Assembly (NCBI RefSeq): GCF_020682705.1
Contig: NZ_JAGTTN010000009.1
Location: 1-64,000 of the forward strand
Reading direction: 5' to 3'
DNA length: 64,000 nucleotides
From: Microbacterium allomyrinae
GTDB lineage: Bacteria; Actinomycetota; Actinomycetes; Actinomycetales; Microbacteriaceae
Shown here: positions 37,349 through 45,842 of the stretch, in pieces
Numbering within the stretch: the stretch's first letter is position 1
How the letters are laid out: each line of letters opens with the position of its first letter
The notes under the pieces: model-generated
What the model saw: the letters and a program-made list of their open reading frames with translations, nothing else
What the model was told of the DNA's origin: nothing
Databases searched by the model: none
Program-made: the position numbers and the translations under genes

Positions 37349-38590
37349 TCACCAGGTCCAGATGCCGGCGAGCGTGTCGGTCTCATAGTCGGGGATCGAC
37401 TGGCGCGACATGATGTCGGCCTTCGTCCAGCGCGCGACGGACGTGTCGACGTCCCACGTACCCGACACGCGCGGCTCCTGCGAGGCCTGCGGCTGGTAGC
37501 TCAGAGTCGTGCCCTCGACGCGGGTGAAGCCCATGCTGCCGATCGGGCCGGCGATGATCGAGTCGTAGGCGCGGACGTCCTGGCATCCGCCCGCGAAGGC
37601 GTTCGGCGTGCCCTCGTAATCTCCCGGGCGCAGCGGGAAGACCAGCCAGGGAAGTTCCTCGCCGAGCACCATGCAGTGGCGGAACTCGGCGAGGGTGACC
37701 TGCGTGTGCAGCAGCAGCGCGGCGTTCGATGACCCGTAGTCGACGCAGTCGACGCTGGTGAACGGACCGAAGGTGCCGGTGCCGGTGCCCTCGAGCTGCA
37801 TGGTGTCGCAGTGCGCGCCGCTGTCCGCCGCCTTCACCGAGGGGCCGAACACGCAGCCGTACCGGGAGATCCCCGTCATCGCGTACTGCTCGGTCGGTCG
37901 GATGCCGACCGTGTCTTCATCGTTGTACCGGAAGCCGAGAACGAGCTCGTAGAACGCCAGGTCGGTGCCGCCGCGGGTGATGTTGGCCGCGTCGAAACGG
38001 CTCCATCCGATCTGGATGGACGCGCATTGGGTCAGCGCGAACGCCTCCGGGCTGACGAAGCCGAACAACGCGAGCCACGAGCACTTGTCGAGGCGGATGC
38101 CCGCCGAGATCGTGACCGAGCCGACGCCGTCGCGGGGGCAGATCGCCACATGACGCGTCCACGCCCCGTCTCCCGCGTTCGCGAGCACCGCCTCCGAGGA
38201 AGAGTTCGCGCCTCCGCCGGGGAGGGTCCCGGGCTTCACCCGCAGCACGACGCCGTCTGCGACCTGAGTCGCCGACAGTGCGGTGATGGCCTCTGCGATC
38301 GCGGTCCAGTCGCAGTCCACGATGAGGTCGGTCGCCGCTGCCGCGCCGAGCCACGGGGTCTGCTCCGGATAGTGCGTGCCGTTCGGCCCGAACGAGGTCT
38401 GCGGGACGGGCCGCCCGTCGGCGGCAGGGGGAGCCGTGGCGGGTGGAGCCTCGGGCGTCGCGGTCGCGGCGGTGGAAGACGGAGGAGAGGCGACTGCCGG
38501 GCGGCGCTGGGGGGCGCACCCTGCGGTCACCACGGCGGTCAGGAGCAGGCCGCCGACCAGGAATCCTCGTCTATCGACCTCGTGGGCCAT
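37349..38590 (-). CDS. Tat-exported lipoprotein, HCDT-paralogue 2 (unknown function)
   Basis: 413 residues from the ATG at 38590, with GGATGGAGC upstream; the start lies 20 bases inside the end of the glycosyltransferase gene. Tat signal DRRGFLVGG, lipobox TAGC, Ser/Ala/Pro tether, then a domain strikingly similar to paralogue 1, including DSGAHCDTMQLEGTG and VDCVDYGSSNA. The two probably arose by duplication within this locus. Confidence 0.8.
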   Translation of the reverse strand: MAHEVDRRGFLVGGLLLTAVVTAGCAPQRRPAVASPPSSTAATATPEAPPATAPPAADGRPVPQTSFGPNGTHYPEQTPWLGAAAATDLIVDCDWTAIAEAITALSATQVADGVVLRVKPGTLPGGGANSSSEAVLANAGDGAWTRHVAICPRDGVGSVTISAGIRLDKCSWLALFGFVSPEAFALTQCASIQIGWSRFDAANITRGGTDLAFYELVLGFRYNDEDTVGIRPTEQYAMTGISRYGCVFGPSVKAADSGAHCDTMQLEGTGTGTFGPFTSVDCVDYGSSNAALLLHTQVTLAEFRHCMVLGEELPWLVFPLRPGDYEGTPNAFAGGCQDVRAYDSIIAGPIGSMGFTRVEGTTLSYQPQASQEPRVSGTWDVDTSVARWTKADIMSRQSIPDYETDTLAGIWTW

Positions 38591-39545
38591 TGAGCTCCAT
38601 CCGGGGCCTGAGGTCGAACGGCGGTGGAACGGTCGTGCGCACGCTGCGAGAACTCGCATCGAGCAGATCCTGCGCGCTCAGCGAGTCGACCGAACGCGCC
38701 GTGGCCAGTTCGCGGGTATCGAGTTCCCTCGCCACCTGCAGCTGGTGGTCGTCGATGTGCTCGCCGTGCGCGGCGTCGCGGGCGACCATGATCGGGTGCT
38801 TGCCGAGTCCGAGCGCGGTGAGTGCTCCGCCCACACCGGCATGCGTGATGACCACGTCGGCGTCTCGGATGGCGTCCTTGAGTTCGGCGTGCGGCAGGCT
38901 CACGACTCCCTCGATCCCGAGATGCGTCACGTCGGCGTCGCCGGTCTGGTAGAGCACGCGGTCGTATCCCGCCAGGAGCGGAACGACCTTCTCGAAGAGC
39001 CGGGTGAACGGGTAGCCCTCCTGTGTGCCCACGCTGACCACGGCGGTGCGCGGCGTCTTGGGAACGATCTCGCCCGGGGCGAACTCGTCGAAGACGGAGC
39101 CGCGGTACTGCCAACGGTCGTCGGCCCATGCCGGGTACTGGCAGAACGTCTGGATGCGTCGGAAGCGCGAGATGATCTTGCCCGTCATCGAGGGTCCGTC
39201 CGCCCGCGCGGCACTCTCGATGTAGAAGCTGGGGATGCCCTTGCGAGCCGCCAGCGGAAGGAAGGCGACCGCAGGACTCGATCCCGTGCTGATCACCTCG
39301 TCGAAGGTGTTCTCGGCGAGGACCCGTCGCGCCAGCGGCACGAGTCTCGCGAAGTTGCGCAGGTCACGCGGTGCGGTGAACGGCGCCCAGATCACGCGCC
39401 GTCCCTCGAGCAGCGACTCGCTGAGCCCGTTGCGGAACGTCACCCAGACCTGACGCTCCGGTGCGATACCCATTCTCTCGGTGAATCCGGCGAGTTGCCG
39501 GAGGTGTCCGCCTCCAGAGCAGACGAGCAGTACATCCCCATGCAC
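38571..39545 (-). CDS. fused PssD/PssE-like (Alg14-Alg13-type) glycosyltransferase
   Basis: About 324 residues from the GTG at 39545; an ATG at 39581 is also in frame. Residues 1-150 resemble Alg14/PssD (VLLVCSGGGHLRQLAGF, STGSSPAVAFLPLAARKG, YIESAARADGPSM). The rest resembles Alg13/PssE GT28 domains (VSVGTQEGYPF, ADVVITHAGVGGALTALGLGKHPIM). In rhizobia the separate pair transfers glucuronate from UDP-GlcA to a lipid-linked glucose; here they are one chain, and Ugd is encoded nearby. Confidence 0.85.
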   Translation of the reverse strand: MHGDVLLVCSGGGHLRQLAGFTERMGIAPERQVWVTFRNGLSESLLEGRRVIWAPFTAPRDLRNFARLVPLARRVLAENTFDEVISTGSSPAVAFLPLAARKGIPSFYIESAARADGPSMTGKIISRFRRIQTFCQYPAWADDRWQYRGSVFDEFAPGEIVPKTPRTAVVSVGTQEGYPFTRLFEKVVPLLAGYDRVLYQTGDADVTHLGIEGVVSLPHAELKDAIRDADVVITHAGVGGALTALGLGKHPIMVARDAAHGEHIDDHQLQVARELDTRELATARSVDSLSAQDLLDASSRSVRTTVPPPFDLRPRMELNGPRGR

Positions 39546-39597
39546 GATTGTCCCCAGTCTCGTGTTCTGCGCCGGACCCACTCCGACGCCCCCTTGG

Positions 39598-40797
39598 TCA
39601 GTCCCCTGCTCCGCCTTTCAGCAGGCTCAGGATCTTGCGGTGCCGGCTCGGCCACGCGTTCTCTGCGACGAATGCGCGCCGCTGCGCCTCGGGCTGGATG
39701 CCCGAGGCGAGGACGTCGTCGACGAGGTCTGTGAAATCAGCCACCGTGGTGGCCAGGTGCACGCGGTCGCCCAGCCCGTGCACGGGCAGCAGATCGGTCG
39801 CCAGCACCGGCCGGCCCGCTGCGAGGTACTCGTACACCTTGAGCGGGCTCATCGCCTCGGTCAGCGGTGTACGGCGGTGCGCGAGGAGCGTGAGCTCGGC
39901 GTTGCGCAGCACCGCGACGACCTCGGCCCGCCCGACCTCGCCGCGGATGTGCACGTTCGCGAGCGCGCGGATCCCGGCGATGTACTTCGGGTCCGGGGCC
40001 GGGCCGATCAGCACGATGTGCAGATCGGGGCGGGCCGTGGCCAGGGTGCGGAGCCCGTCGATGTCGAGCCGGGAATCGAGCGTGCCGACGTACACGGCAC
40101 GAGGCCCGGGGATGCGCGCGAACCAGTCCGGCGGGGTGGGCTCCGAGCCCAGCCACTCTGCGGGCTCGATGCCGTTCGGGACGACCGCGTGCGGGCCCCT
40201 CGGTGCGATGCGGTCGATGATCTCCTGCGACACGGCCGCGACGGCGTGGCCGCGATCGGCGATCCGCCGGTACGCCTCGCGGTAGGCGGGCCAGTAGCGG
40301 CGTCGTGCCGGCGAACTCAGCCAGTCGTCGCGTGCGTAGTACAGCGCGCCGTCGGTCCAGTCCAGATCGGCGAATCCGGCGACGAGCGGATTGGCCGTGA
40401 TGAACGCGGGATGCTGCAGCCCGGCCGCATCGGCGCGGGACCGGATCGCGGACTCGTACTGTCGGTAGGTCTGCTCGACGGCGGTGATGTCTTCGGGATC
40501 GGTGCGTTCGAAGCGGAGAGGACTCACCAGGGTGAGGCGCTCGGTCTCTCGTGGGCGGTGCCGGCGGTCGATGATCGCGCGCGCCCAGTTCGTCGTCCAC
40601 GAGCGATACGGGTCGGCCACGACCAGGCGACGCACGTCCGGGTGGGTCATGAGCGTCGAGACCAGGCGGTCCGGCGGGCGCATCATGCCGCGCTTGCGCG
40701 CGTCCGCGAACGATTCGTAGGAGAACGTGAAGACGTAGTCCGACATCGCGTCGGCGGCCCTTTCGGCGGATGCGTGGGTGTGATCGGCGAGTGTCAC
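39598..40797 (-). CDS. GT-B glycosyltransferase
   Basis: 399 residues from the GTG at 40797, overlapping the acetyltransferase stop (GTGA). GT-B fold: N-terminal YVFTFSYESFADA..., a C-terminal donor domain with AVYVGTLDSRLDID, VLIGPAPDPKYIAGI, and the phosphate-binding MSPLKVYEYLAAGRPVLAT typical of GT4-like enzymes. Its position suggests a role in the same repeat unit as the neighbouring GTs. Confidence 0.88.
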   Translation of the reverse strand: MTLADHTHASAERAADAMSDYVFTFSYESFADARKRGMMRPPDRLVSTLMTHPDVRRLVVADPYRSWTTNWARAIIDRRHRPRETERLTLVSPLRFERTDPEDITAVEQTYRQYESAIRSRADAAGLQHPAFITANPLVAGFADLDWTDGALYYARDDWLSSPARRRYWPAYREAYRRIADRGHAVAAVSQEIIDRIAPRGPHAVVPNGIEPAEWLGSEPTPPDWFARIPGPRAVYVGTLDSRLDIDGLRTLATARPDLHIVLIGPAPDPKYIAGIRALANVHIRGEVGRAEVVAVLRNAELTLLAHRRTPLTEAMSPLKVYEYLAAGRPVLATDLLPVHGLGDRVHLATTVADFTDLVDDVLASGIQPEAQRRAFVAENAWPSRHRKILSLLKGGAGD

Positions 40798-41351
40798 GCC
40801 AGCTCCCTCAGGACTCGAGCCGGCACGCCGGCGGCAACGGTGCGCGGAGGCACATCGTCGCGGACGACGCTGTTCGCGCCGATCACGCTCCCATGGCCGA
40901 TCGTGACGCCCGGAAGTACGACGACGTTCTGGCCGAGCCACGCGCCTCGCTCGATCAGCACGGGCGCCACGCGGTCGATCGGCTGGTCGCGCACCGCGAC
41001 GTCGGGTGAGGCGAAGCCGTGCGAGTGATCCGAGATGTAGCAGCCGCGGGCTATGGCCACCGCTTCTTCGATCTCGACGCGTGCGACGGCCGAGATCGAT
41101 GTGCTGTTCATTCGGACGCGGTCGTGCAGCACGATGTTGGGCCCCTCCAGGTGCTGTTCCGGGACGATGAGCCACGAACCGGCGCCGATGAGCACCTTCG
41201 CGCCGACGCTCATGTGCTGGGCGCCCGACAGTCGCGTCGGCAGCAGGATGCGCGAGCCCTCGCCGAACGCGGCGAATCCGGGCGCAGCGAGCTTGCTGAA
41301 GACGAGGTCGCGCAGGCGCTGGGCGCCGATGAGCATGTCGAGGGTGTTCAC
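40794..41351 (-). CDS. hexapeptide-repeat acyltransferase
   Basis: 185 residues from the GTG at 41351, overlapping the stop of the GT4 gene (GTGA). Left-handed beta-helix repeats (MSVGAKVLIGAGSW, VTIGHGSVIGANSVV), a SDHSHGF segment holding the putative catalytic His, and the terminal AAGVPARVLREL. An O- or N-acetyltransferase for a polysaccharide sugar. Confidence 0.88.
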   Translation of the reverse strand: MNTLDMLIGAQRLRDLVFSKLAAPGFAAFGEGSRILLPTRLSGAQHMSVGAKVLIGAGSWLIVPEQHLEGPNIVLHDRVRMNSTSISAVARVEIEEAVAIARGCYISDHSHGFASPDVAVRDQPIDRVAPVLIERGAWLGQNVVVLPGVTIGHGSVIGANSVVRDDVPPRTVAAGVPARVLRELA

Positions 41352-42523
41352 GCCGGGTTCTCGATTCGTCCGGGTCGGGATGCGTCGTGGCCGGGGGGCG
41401 TCGCGGACGGATCCGGGACGGACGCGAAGGCCTCGATCGCAGGATCGGGCCGACGCCCGCCGAGCACGTCGAGGGTCAGGGTGGCGAGGCGGCGGATGTA
41501 GTCCGACTCTGTGAGCCCGTGGTCGGCGGCGAGATCCGGGCTGCTCGTCGATGCCCCGGGCTCGACCGCGCGCTGGAGGGCCTCGGCGAACGCATCCGCG
41601 TCGCCCGGAGCCACGAACGTCGCGGCACTGCCGGCCAGGTACTCCTCGATGCCGCCCGCGCGCGACGACACGATCGGCAGACCCGCCGACACCGCTTCGA
41701 TGGCGACGGTGCAACCGGACGCATGCAGGTTCGGTGTGAGGGGGATCGCCACGGCGGTCGCGCCCGCGTAGGCGTTCTCGATGATGTCGCGCTGGGTGGT
41801 CGAGCGCACCTGCACGTTCACCGGCCAGTCCAGGGCACGAACCTCTTCGGAGAGAGAGACGACGTCGAAGTCGACCCCGGGCATGCGGCGGGACACCTCG
41901 AGCAGGAGCGGCCAATCGCGGTGTCGGTCGTTGCCCACGGTCAAGACCACCGGAGGGGTGGGCGCCACGCGGTCTGCCGGCGCCGGTGTCGCGGTGTGTG
42001 TGCCGAAGGGCACGCGCACCACGGTGCGACCGGACAATGCGCGGCGCGAGGCAGCGCGGTTCTCGCGGCTGAGCACGATCTCGACGGCGTGCGCGCGCAG
42101 CAGACGGCCGAGAATGCGCCGGCGCAGGCCCGAGAAGCTGTGCCACTGGTCCCAGAGCCAGACCGACTGCGCGATGCTCGCCGCCTGATAGCGCTTCGGA
42201 GACAGCACCTTCAGCAGCGCGACGGCGAGATGCTCCCTCTCGGTGTGCGTCCAGACGGCGTCGGCACTCTGGATGATCCGGCGGTTCCGCCAGACATGGA
42301 CCAGATCGAAGCCGAGCGCCCGGCGCAGGGTCATCCGCAGCGTGTGCGTCATCTTCCCCTCAGGGTGATCGGCGGACCAGTCCACGGTGAACCACTCGTT
42401 GGCGAGGTCGTAGGCATAAGGCGTGCGATCGACGACTTCGCCGCGCTCGTGGCGCAGGCTCCACGACTGCGGATTCAAGCCGTATCTGAGTACGACTGCG
42501 ATGCGCGGGTTCCCCATCCGCAC
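41348..42523 (-). CDS. family 4 glycosyltransferase
   Basis: 391 residues; ATG at 42523, with a second ATG two codons in. GT-B fold with C-terminal GT4 block: VVLTVGNDRHRDWPLLLE, then HASGCTVAIEAVSAGLPIVSS (the EX7E-like donor site). It heads the second minus-strand glycan operon. Confidence 0.88.
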   Translation of the reverse strand: MRMGNPRIAVVLRYGLNPQSWSLRHERGEVVDRTPYAYDLANEWFTVDWSADHPEGKMTHTLRMTLRRALGFDLVHVWRNRRIIQSADAVWTHTEREHLAVALLKVLSPKRYQAASIAQSVWLWDQWHSFSGLRRRILGRLLRAHAVEIVLSRENRAASRRALSGRTVVRVPFGTHTATPAPADRVAPTPPVVLTVGNDRHRDWPLLLEVSRRMPGVDFDVVSLSEEVRALDWPVNVQVRSTTQRDIIENAYAGATAVAIPLTPNLHASGCTVAIEAVSAGLPIVSSRAGGIEEYLAGSAATFVAPGDADAFAEALQRAVEPGASTSSPDLAADHGLTESDYIRRLATLTLDVLGGRRPDPAIEAFASVPDPSATPPGHDASRPGRIENPA

Positions 42524-42802
42524 TCCCCATCTGCTGTCTGCTCGACGATAGACCGACGAAATGGGGACATGAGCCGCCGTAACGCGATCGTTTCACGGTG
42601 TAATCACGCTGTTCACGCGCAGCGGCTCCGGGACGGCTGCCCCGGCGGGTGGCTCTTCACCCGACTGCGCGAGACACCGATGGCCCACTCCCCGGATCGC
42701 CCCAGCGGTCCGGTCGGCCTCACGCTACCAGACCTCGAACTCTCATCGGGATCTCATCGAGATCTCGCACTCCGCCGCAGTGGGGAGCTCTAGCATTGCC
42801 TC

Positions 42803-43030
42803 ATGTTCGCCAGCCTCATTGAAGAGGTGACCGGCGTCGCGGTGCTCCTGGCGTTGACGGCTGTCCTCTCGTTCCTCGCATACACCATCGTCATGGCACG
42901 CGCCGAAAGGCTCCGTCGCCTCCATTCCTCGAGCGCGTCCGGTGCAGCGGTTCAGCCGGCCCGGGTCCGTTCGACGTCCGCGACCGTCGCATCCCGCTCC
43001 GGCGGCGGCTCCTGGGCGGAGTACGAGTAG
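42803..43030 (+). CDS. possible small single-pass membrane protein
   Basis: 75 residues: a hydrophobic helix near residues 10-31 and a basic, Ser/Arg-rich tail. Convergent with the Wzc-like gene, overlapping its 3' end by 79 bases. The ribosome-binding site is weak (GGGGAGC about 16 bases upstream) and no family is recognised; it may be spurious. Confidence 0.35.
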   Translation: MFASLIEEVTGVAVLLALTAVLSFLAYTIVMARAERLRRLHSSSASGAAVQPARVRSTSATVASRSGGGSWAEYE

Positions 43031-44412
43031 TACGCGTCGTTGCGCCCGTGCCGGCGCGGTGCCTTGTTGAGCACGACGCCGAGTACCCGGCCATGCACCT
43101 TCTCGAGGTTGTGCAGCGATTTCTGCAGCGTCTCGATGGTGGTGCGACCCGACGACACGATGACGAGTGCTCCGTCGCACGCCGCGGTCAGCACCGCGGC
43201 GTCGCTGACGAGCAGGGTGGGCGGCGAATCGATGATGACGAGTCCGTGCGTGGTCAGCGTCGTGATGAGATCCCGCATGCGCTGTGATCCGAGCACCTCG
43301 CTGGGGTTCGGAGGGATGCGTCCCGCCGTCAGAACCAGCAGATTCCGGGATTCGCCGATGGTGTACGCCACATCCTGGATGGCCGCCGTGCCGGTGAGAA
43401 CGTCGGTGAGCCCCGCTCCCTCGGGGAGGCGGAACAGCGACGCCATCGTCGGCCGGCGGAGGTCGGCATCGACGAGGGCGACCCGCTCGCCGGCGGCGGC
43501 CAGGCTCATGGCCAGGTTCGCCGCCGTCGTCGATTTGCCGTCTCCGGCGAAGGGGCTGGTGACCACGATCGATCGCGGCGGATGGTCGACATCCATGAAC
43601 TGCAGGTTCGCACGGAGCTCCCGCAGCGCCTCGGTCAGCGCGAAGCGCTGCGGTGCGGTCTGCTGGGTCGAGAACGAGAGCACTTCGCGGCGGGTGTCGA
43701 GCCCGCGTTCGAGGGGAAGCGTGCCGACGACGGATGCGCCGGTCTCGCGCTCGATGTCGTCCGCGTTGCGGATGCGCCGATCGAGCACGCTTCGGATCAC
43801 GGCGTAGCCCACGCCGAGGGCGAGCCCGATGACTCCGCCCAGTGCGACGTTGAGCATCAGGTTCGGTGACGACGGCGAGGAAGGCAGTCGCGCCGAGTCG
43901 CCCGGGACGAGGGTGACGGGTGCGGAGCCGGGCGTCCCATCGCCTTCGATCTCGTCGATCGCCGCCGTCATGCCGCGGATCCATGCTTCGGCGAGGTCGC
44001 GGGCGGACTCGGGTGAGCTCGCGGTAGCCGAGACGTGGATCACGACGGTGTCGAGCGGGTTGGCCACGCTGACCTTCGTGACGAGCGCCTCGGGGGTGGT
44101 CGCGAGACTCAGCTCGTCGATCGCGGACTCGGCGACCACGCGCCACGAGCCGATGTCGAGGTAGGACGTGACCTTGCTGCGGGCGAGCTGGTCGCCCACG
44201 AGCGAGGAGCCCGCCTCTCCGGCGGCGAGGTCGCTGGCCGTCACGTAGCCGCTCGCTGTCGCGGTGTAGACACGGGGCTGCAGAATCGTCCAGCCCAGCG
44301 CCACGCCGAGCCCCAGGAGGGTGAACAGGACGATGCCGATCCAGTGCGCGCGCAGCAGGTGCAGGTACTCACGGAGTTCCAACGGGTCCCCCTCGCGTCG
44401 TGGCGTCGGCAT
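42952..44412 (-). CDS. Wzc/CpsD-type polysaccharide co-polymerase and bacterial tyrosine kinase
   Basis: 486 residues, one chain holding both halves: Wzz-like region with membrane helices at about 22-44 and 186-208, then a BY-kinase: Walker A SPFAGDGKSTTAANLA (Lys293), Walker A' VALVDADLRRP, Walker B LVIIDSPP, and a C-terminal tyrosine cluster (YYSYS) for autophosphorylation. It controls polymer chain length and export. It is transcribed away from the upstream PqqD-like gene. Confidence 0.92.
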   Translation of the reverse strand: MPTPRREGDPLELREYLHLLRAHWIGIVLFTLLGLGVALGWTILQPRVYTATASGYVTASDLAAGEAGSSLVGDQLARSKVTSYLDIGSWRVVAESAIDELSLATTPEALVTKVSVANPLDTVVIHVSATASSPESARDLAEAWIRGMTAAIDEIEGDGTPGSAPVTLVPGDSARLPSSPSSPNLMLNVALGGVIGLALGVGYAVIRSVLDRRIRNADDIERETGASVVGTLPLERGLDTRREVLSFSTQQTAPQRFALTEALRELRANLQFMDVDHPPRSIVVTSPFAGDGKSTTAANLAMSLAAAGERVALVDADLRRPTMASLFRLPEGAGLTDVLTGTAAIQDVAYTIGESRNLLVLTAGRIPPNPSEVLGSQRMRDLITTLTTHGLVIIDSPPTLLVSDAAVLTAACDGALVIVSSGRTTIETLQKSLHNLEKVHGRVLGVVLNKAPRRHGRNDAYYSYSAQEPPPERDATVADVERTRAG

Positions 44413-44514
44413 CGGGCGTCACGCACGCCGATGCCACGTACACTAACGGCCTGTGCGGTCCTCGTTCGTGATCGACGCTCTCGGAGCGCGGATGCCGCGC
44501 TGGGCATCGAGGGG

Positions 44515-44805
44515 ATGATCGTGGTGGTGCCGGGGTGGAGTATCCGCGACGACGTCGCCTGGACCGACGACAGCGAACGAGTCGTCGCCCTGTCGCTCGC
44601 GCGCTGGCGGGACTGCCGGCCGGTCGCGATCGAGGGAACCGGCGCCGTCGTCTGGCGCGCGATCGCAGGCCGGCCGGGGATCGAGCTCGAGGTCCTTGCT
44701 CGTGAGATGGCCGCAGCCCACGACCACGACATCGGCGAGGTCCGCTCCGACCTGTCGAACCTGCTGCAGACGCTGCGGCGAGAGGTGCTGGTCCAGGCGG
44801 AGTGA
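44515..44805 (+). CDS. PqqD-like (RiPP recognition element-type) protein
   Basis: 96 residues from the ATG at 44515; GTGs at 44521-44527 with the GAGGGG site before them are also possible. The pattern RVVALSLAR, PVAIEGTGAVVWRAIAG, LAREMAAAHDHDIGEVRSDLSNLLQTL fits PqqD-family proteins, which bind peptides in RiPP pathways and also occur near EPS genes without known function. No precursor peptide or radical-SAM maturase is visible. It converges on the gene at 44810-45721 with a 4-base gap. Confidence 0.75.
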   Translation: MIVVVPGWSIRDDVAWTDDSERVVALSLARWRDCRPVAIEGTGAVVWRAIAGRPGIELEVLAREMAAAHDHDIGEVRSDLSNLLQTLRREVLVQAE

Positions 44806-44809
44806 CGCG

Positions 44810-45721
44810 TCAGAACGTGCGGCGCAGCACGCGCAGCGAGCGGGGGAGCGACCGCAGGCCGCGACCGACGCGCGCCGCTCGCGCACGCAGCTTCGGCCAG
44901 ACGGCGTCGCGCAGGTCCGGGTGATCGAGCAGCAGGTCGTGGTCGCTCGGCCAGACGGCGCGAAAGGCGATCGGCGGCCGGTCGCGCCATCGGGCGGCGC
45001 GGAGGGTCGTGAGCCAGAAGTAGGACGCTTCGCTTCGCGCCGCGACACGGCCGCGCCATAGCTGCAGCGCTGCGGGATCCGGTGGCGGGGCCGCGGGAGC
45101 GTCGACGCCCAGCCGGGGCAGCACGTCTTCGAGCGTCGCCGCGCAGCCCGTGTCGACGGCGAGGACCGCGGCATCCCTCCGCTCGTCCTCCGTGAGGGCG
45201 GCGATCTCGATGAGACGATCCAGTTCGCGCTGATGACGCGGGTCCCGGTGACCGCCTCGCAGGCTGTGCAGGGCGAGGATCAGGGCTGCCGCCACCCGGT
45301 CGGGGGTGGCGCACGTGCGGTGCGCCGCCGGGAAGGTCGCCCGACGCTCCCAGAGCGTGTCGAAGACGTGCTGAGGGTCGGCGAGGAAGCCGGGGAAATA
45401 GGCGTGCACGTCGAGATCGCACGGCCAGTCGGGATGGGCGAGCGCGTGGGAATGGAGCGTGAACCTGCGGCTGGCGTACGAGCTCGGCCGTTCGCGCCAT
45501 CCGGCCGAGGCGACGGCGGCGAGGTAGTCGTCCAGGCGCGAGGGGTCGACGAGAACGTCGACGTCGGCGGATTGTCGCGCGTCGCGAAGTCCGTGGTGGG
45601 CCAGGCTCGCGCCCTTGACGGACAGTACGCGGATGCCGCGCTCGGATGCCACGTGGTGCGCCCACACATGCGCCAGCTCGACGGAATCGCCGAGTCCGAG
45701 GGCGACGGTGCGCGGGTTCAC
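44810..45721 (-). CDS. nucleotidyltransferase-fold protein (NTP_transf_5-like)
   Basis: 303 residues. The core KGASLAHHGLRDARQSADVDVLVDPSRLDDY has the paired aspartates of the DNA-polymerase-beta-like nucleotidyltransferase fold, followed by CDLDVHAYF with a third acidic residue. Such proteins accompany PqqD-like proteins in RiPP and EPS clusters, which is the arrangement here. Substrate unknown. Confidence 0.78.
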   Translation of the reverse strand: MNPRTVALGLGDSVELAHVWAHHVASERGIRVLSVKGASLAHHGLRDARQSADVDVLVDPSRLDDYLAAVASAGWRERPSSYASRRFTLHSHALAHPDWPCDLDVHAYFPGFLADPQHVFDTLWERRATFPAAHRTCATPDRVAAALILALHSLRGGHRDPRHQRELDRLIEIAALTEDERRDAAVLAVDTGCAATLEDVLPRLGVDAPAAPPPDPAALQLWRGRVAARSEASYFWLTTLRAARWRDRPPIAFRAVWPSDHDLLLDHPDLRDAVWPKLRARAARVGRGLRSLPRSLRVLRRTF

Positions 45722-45842
45722 GAGATCAGCGTAGGGCCGGCCGTGCGACGTCTGCGCCCGATAGCGCCGCGTCTTCCCCGGGAACGCGCGTGGCGTCCTC
45801 TATTGTGCCCAGCGGGGGAACCACCGAGCGGGGGCTCGCATT

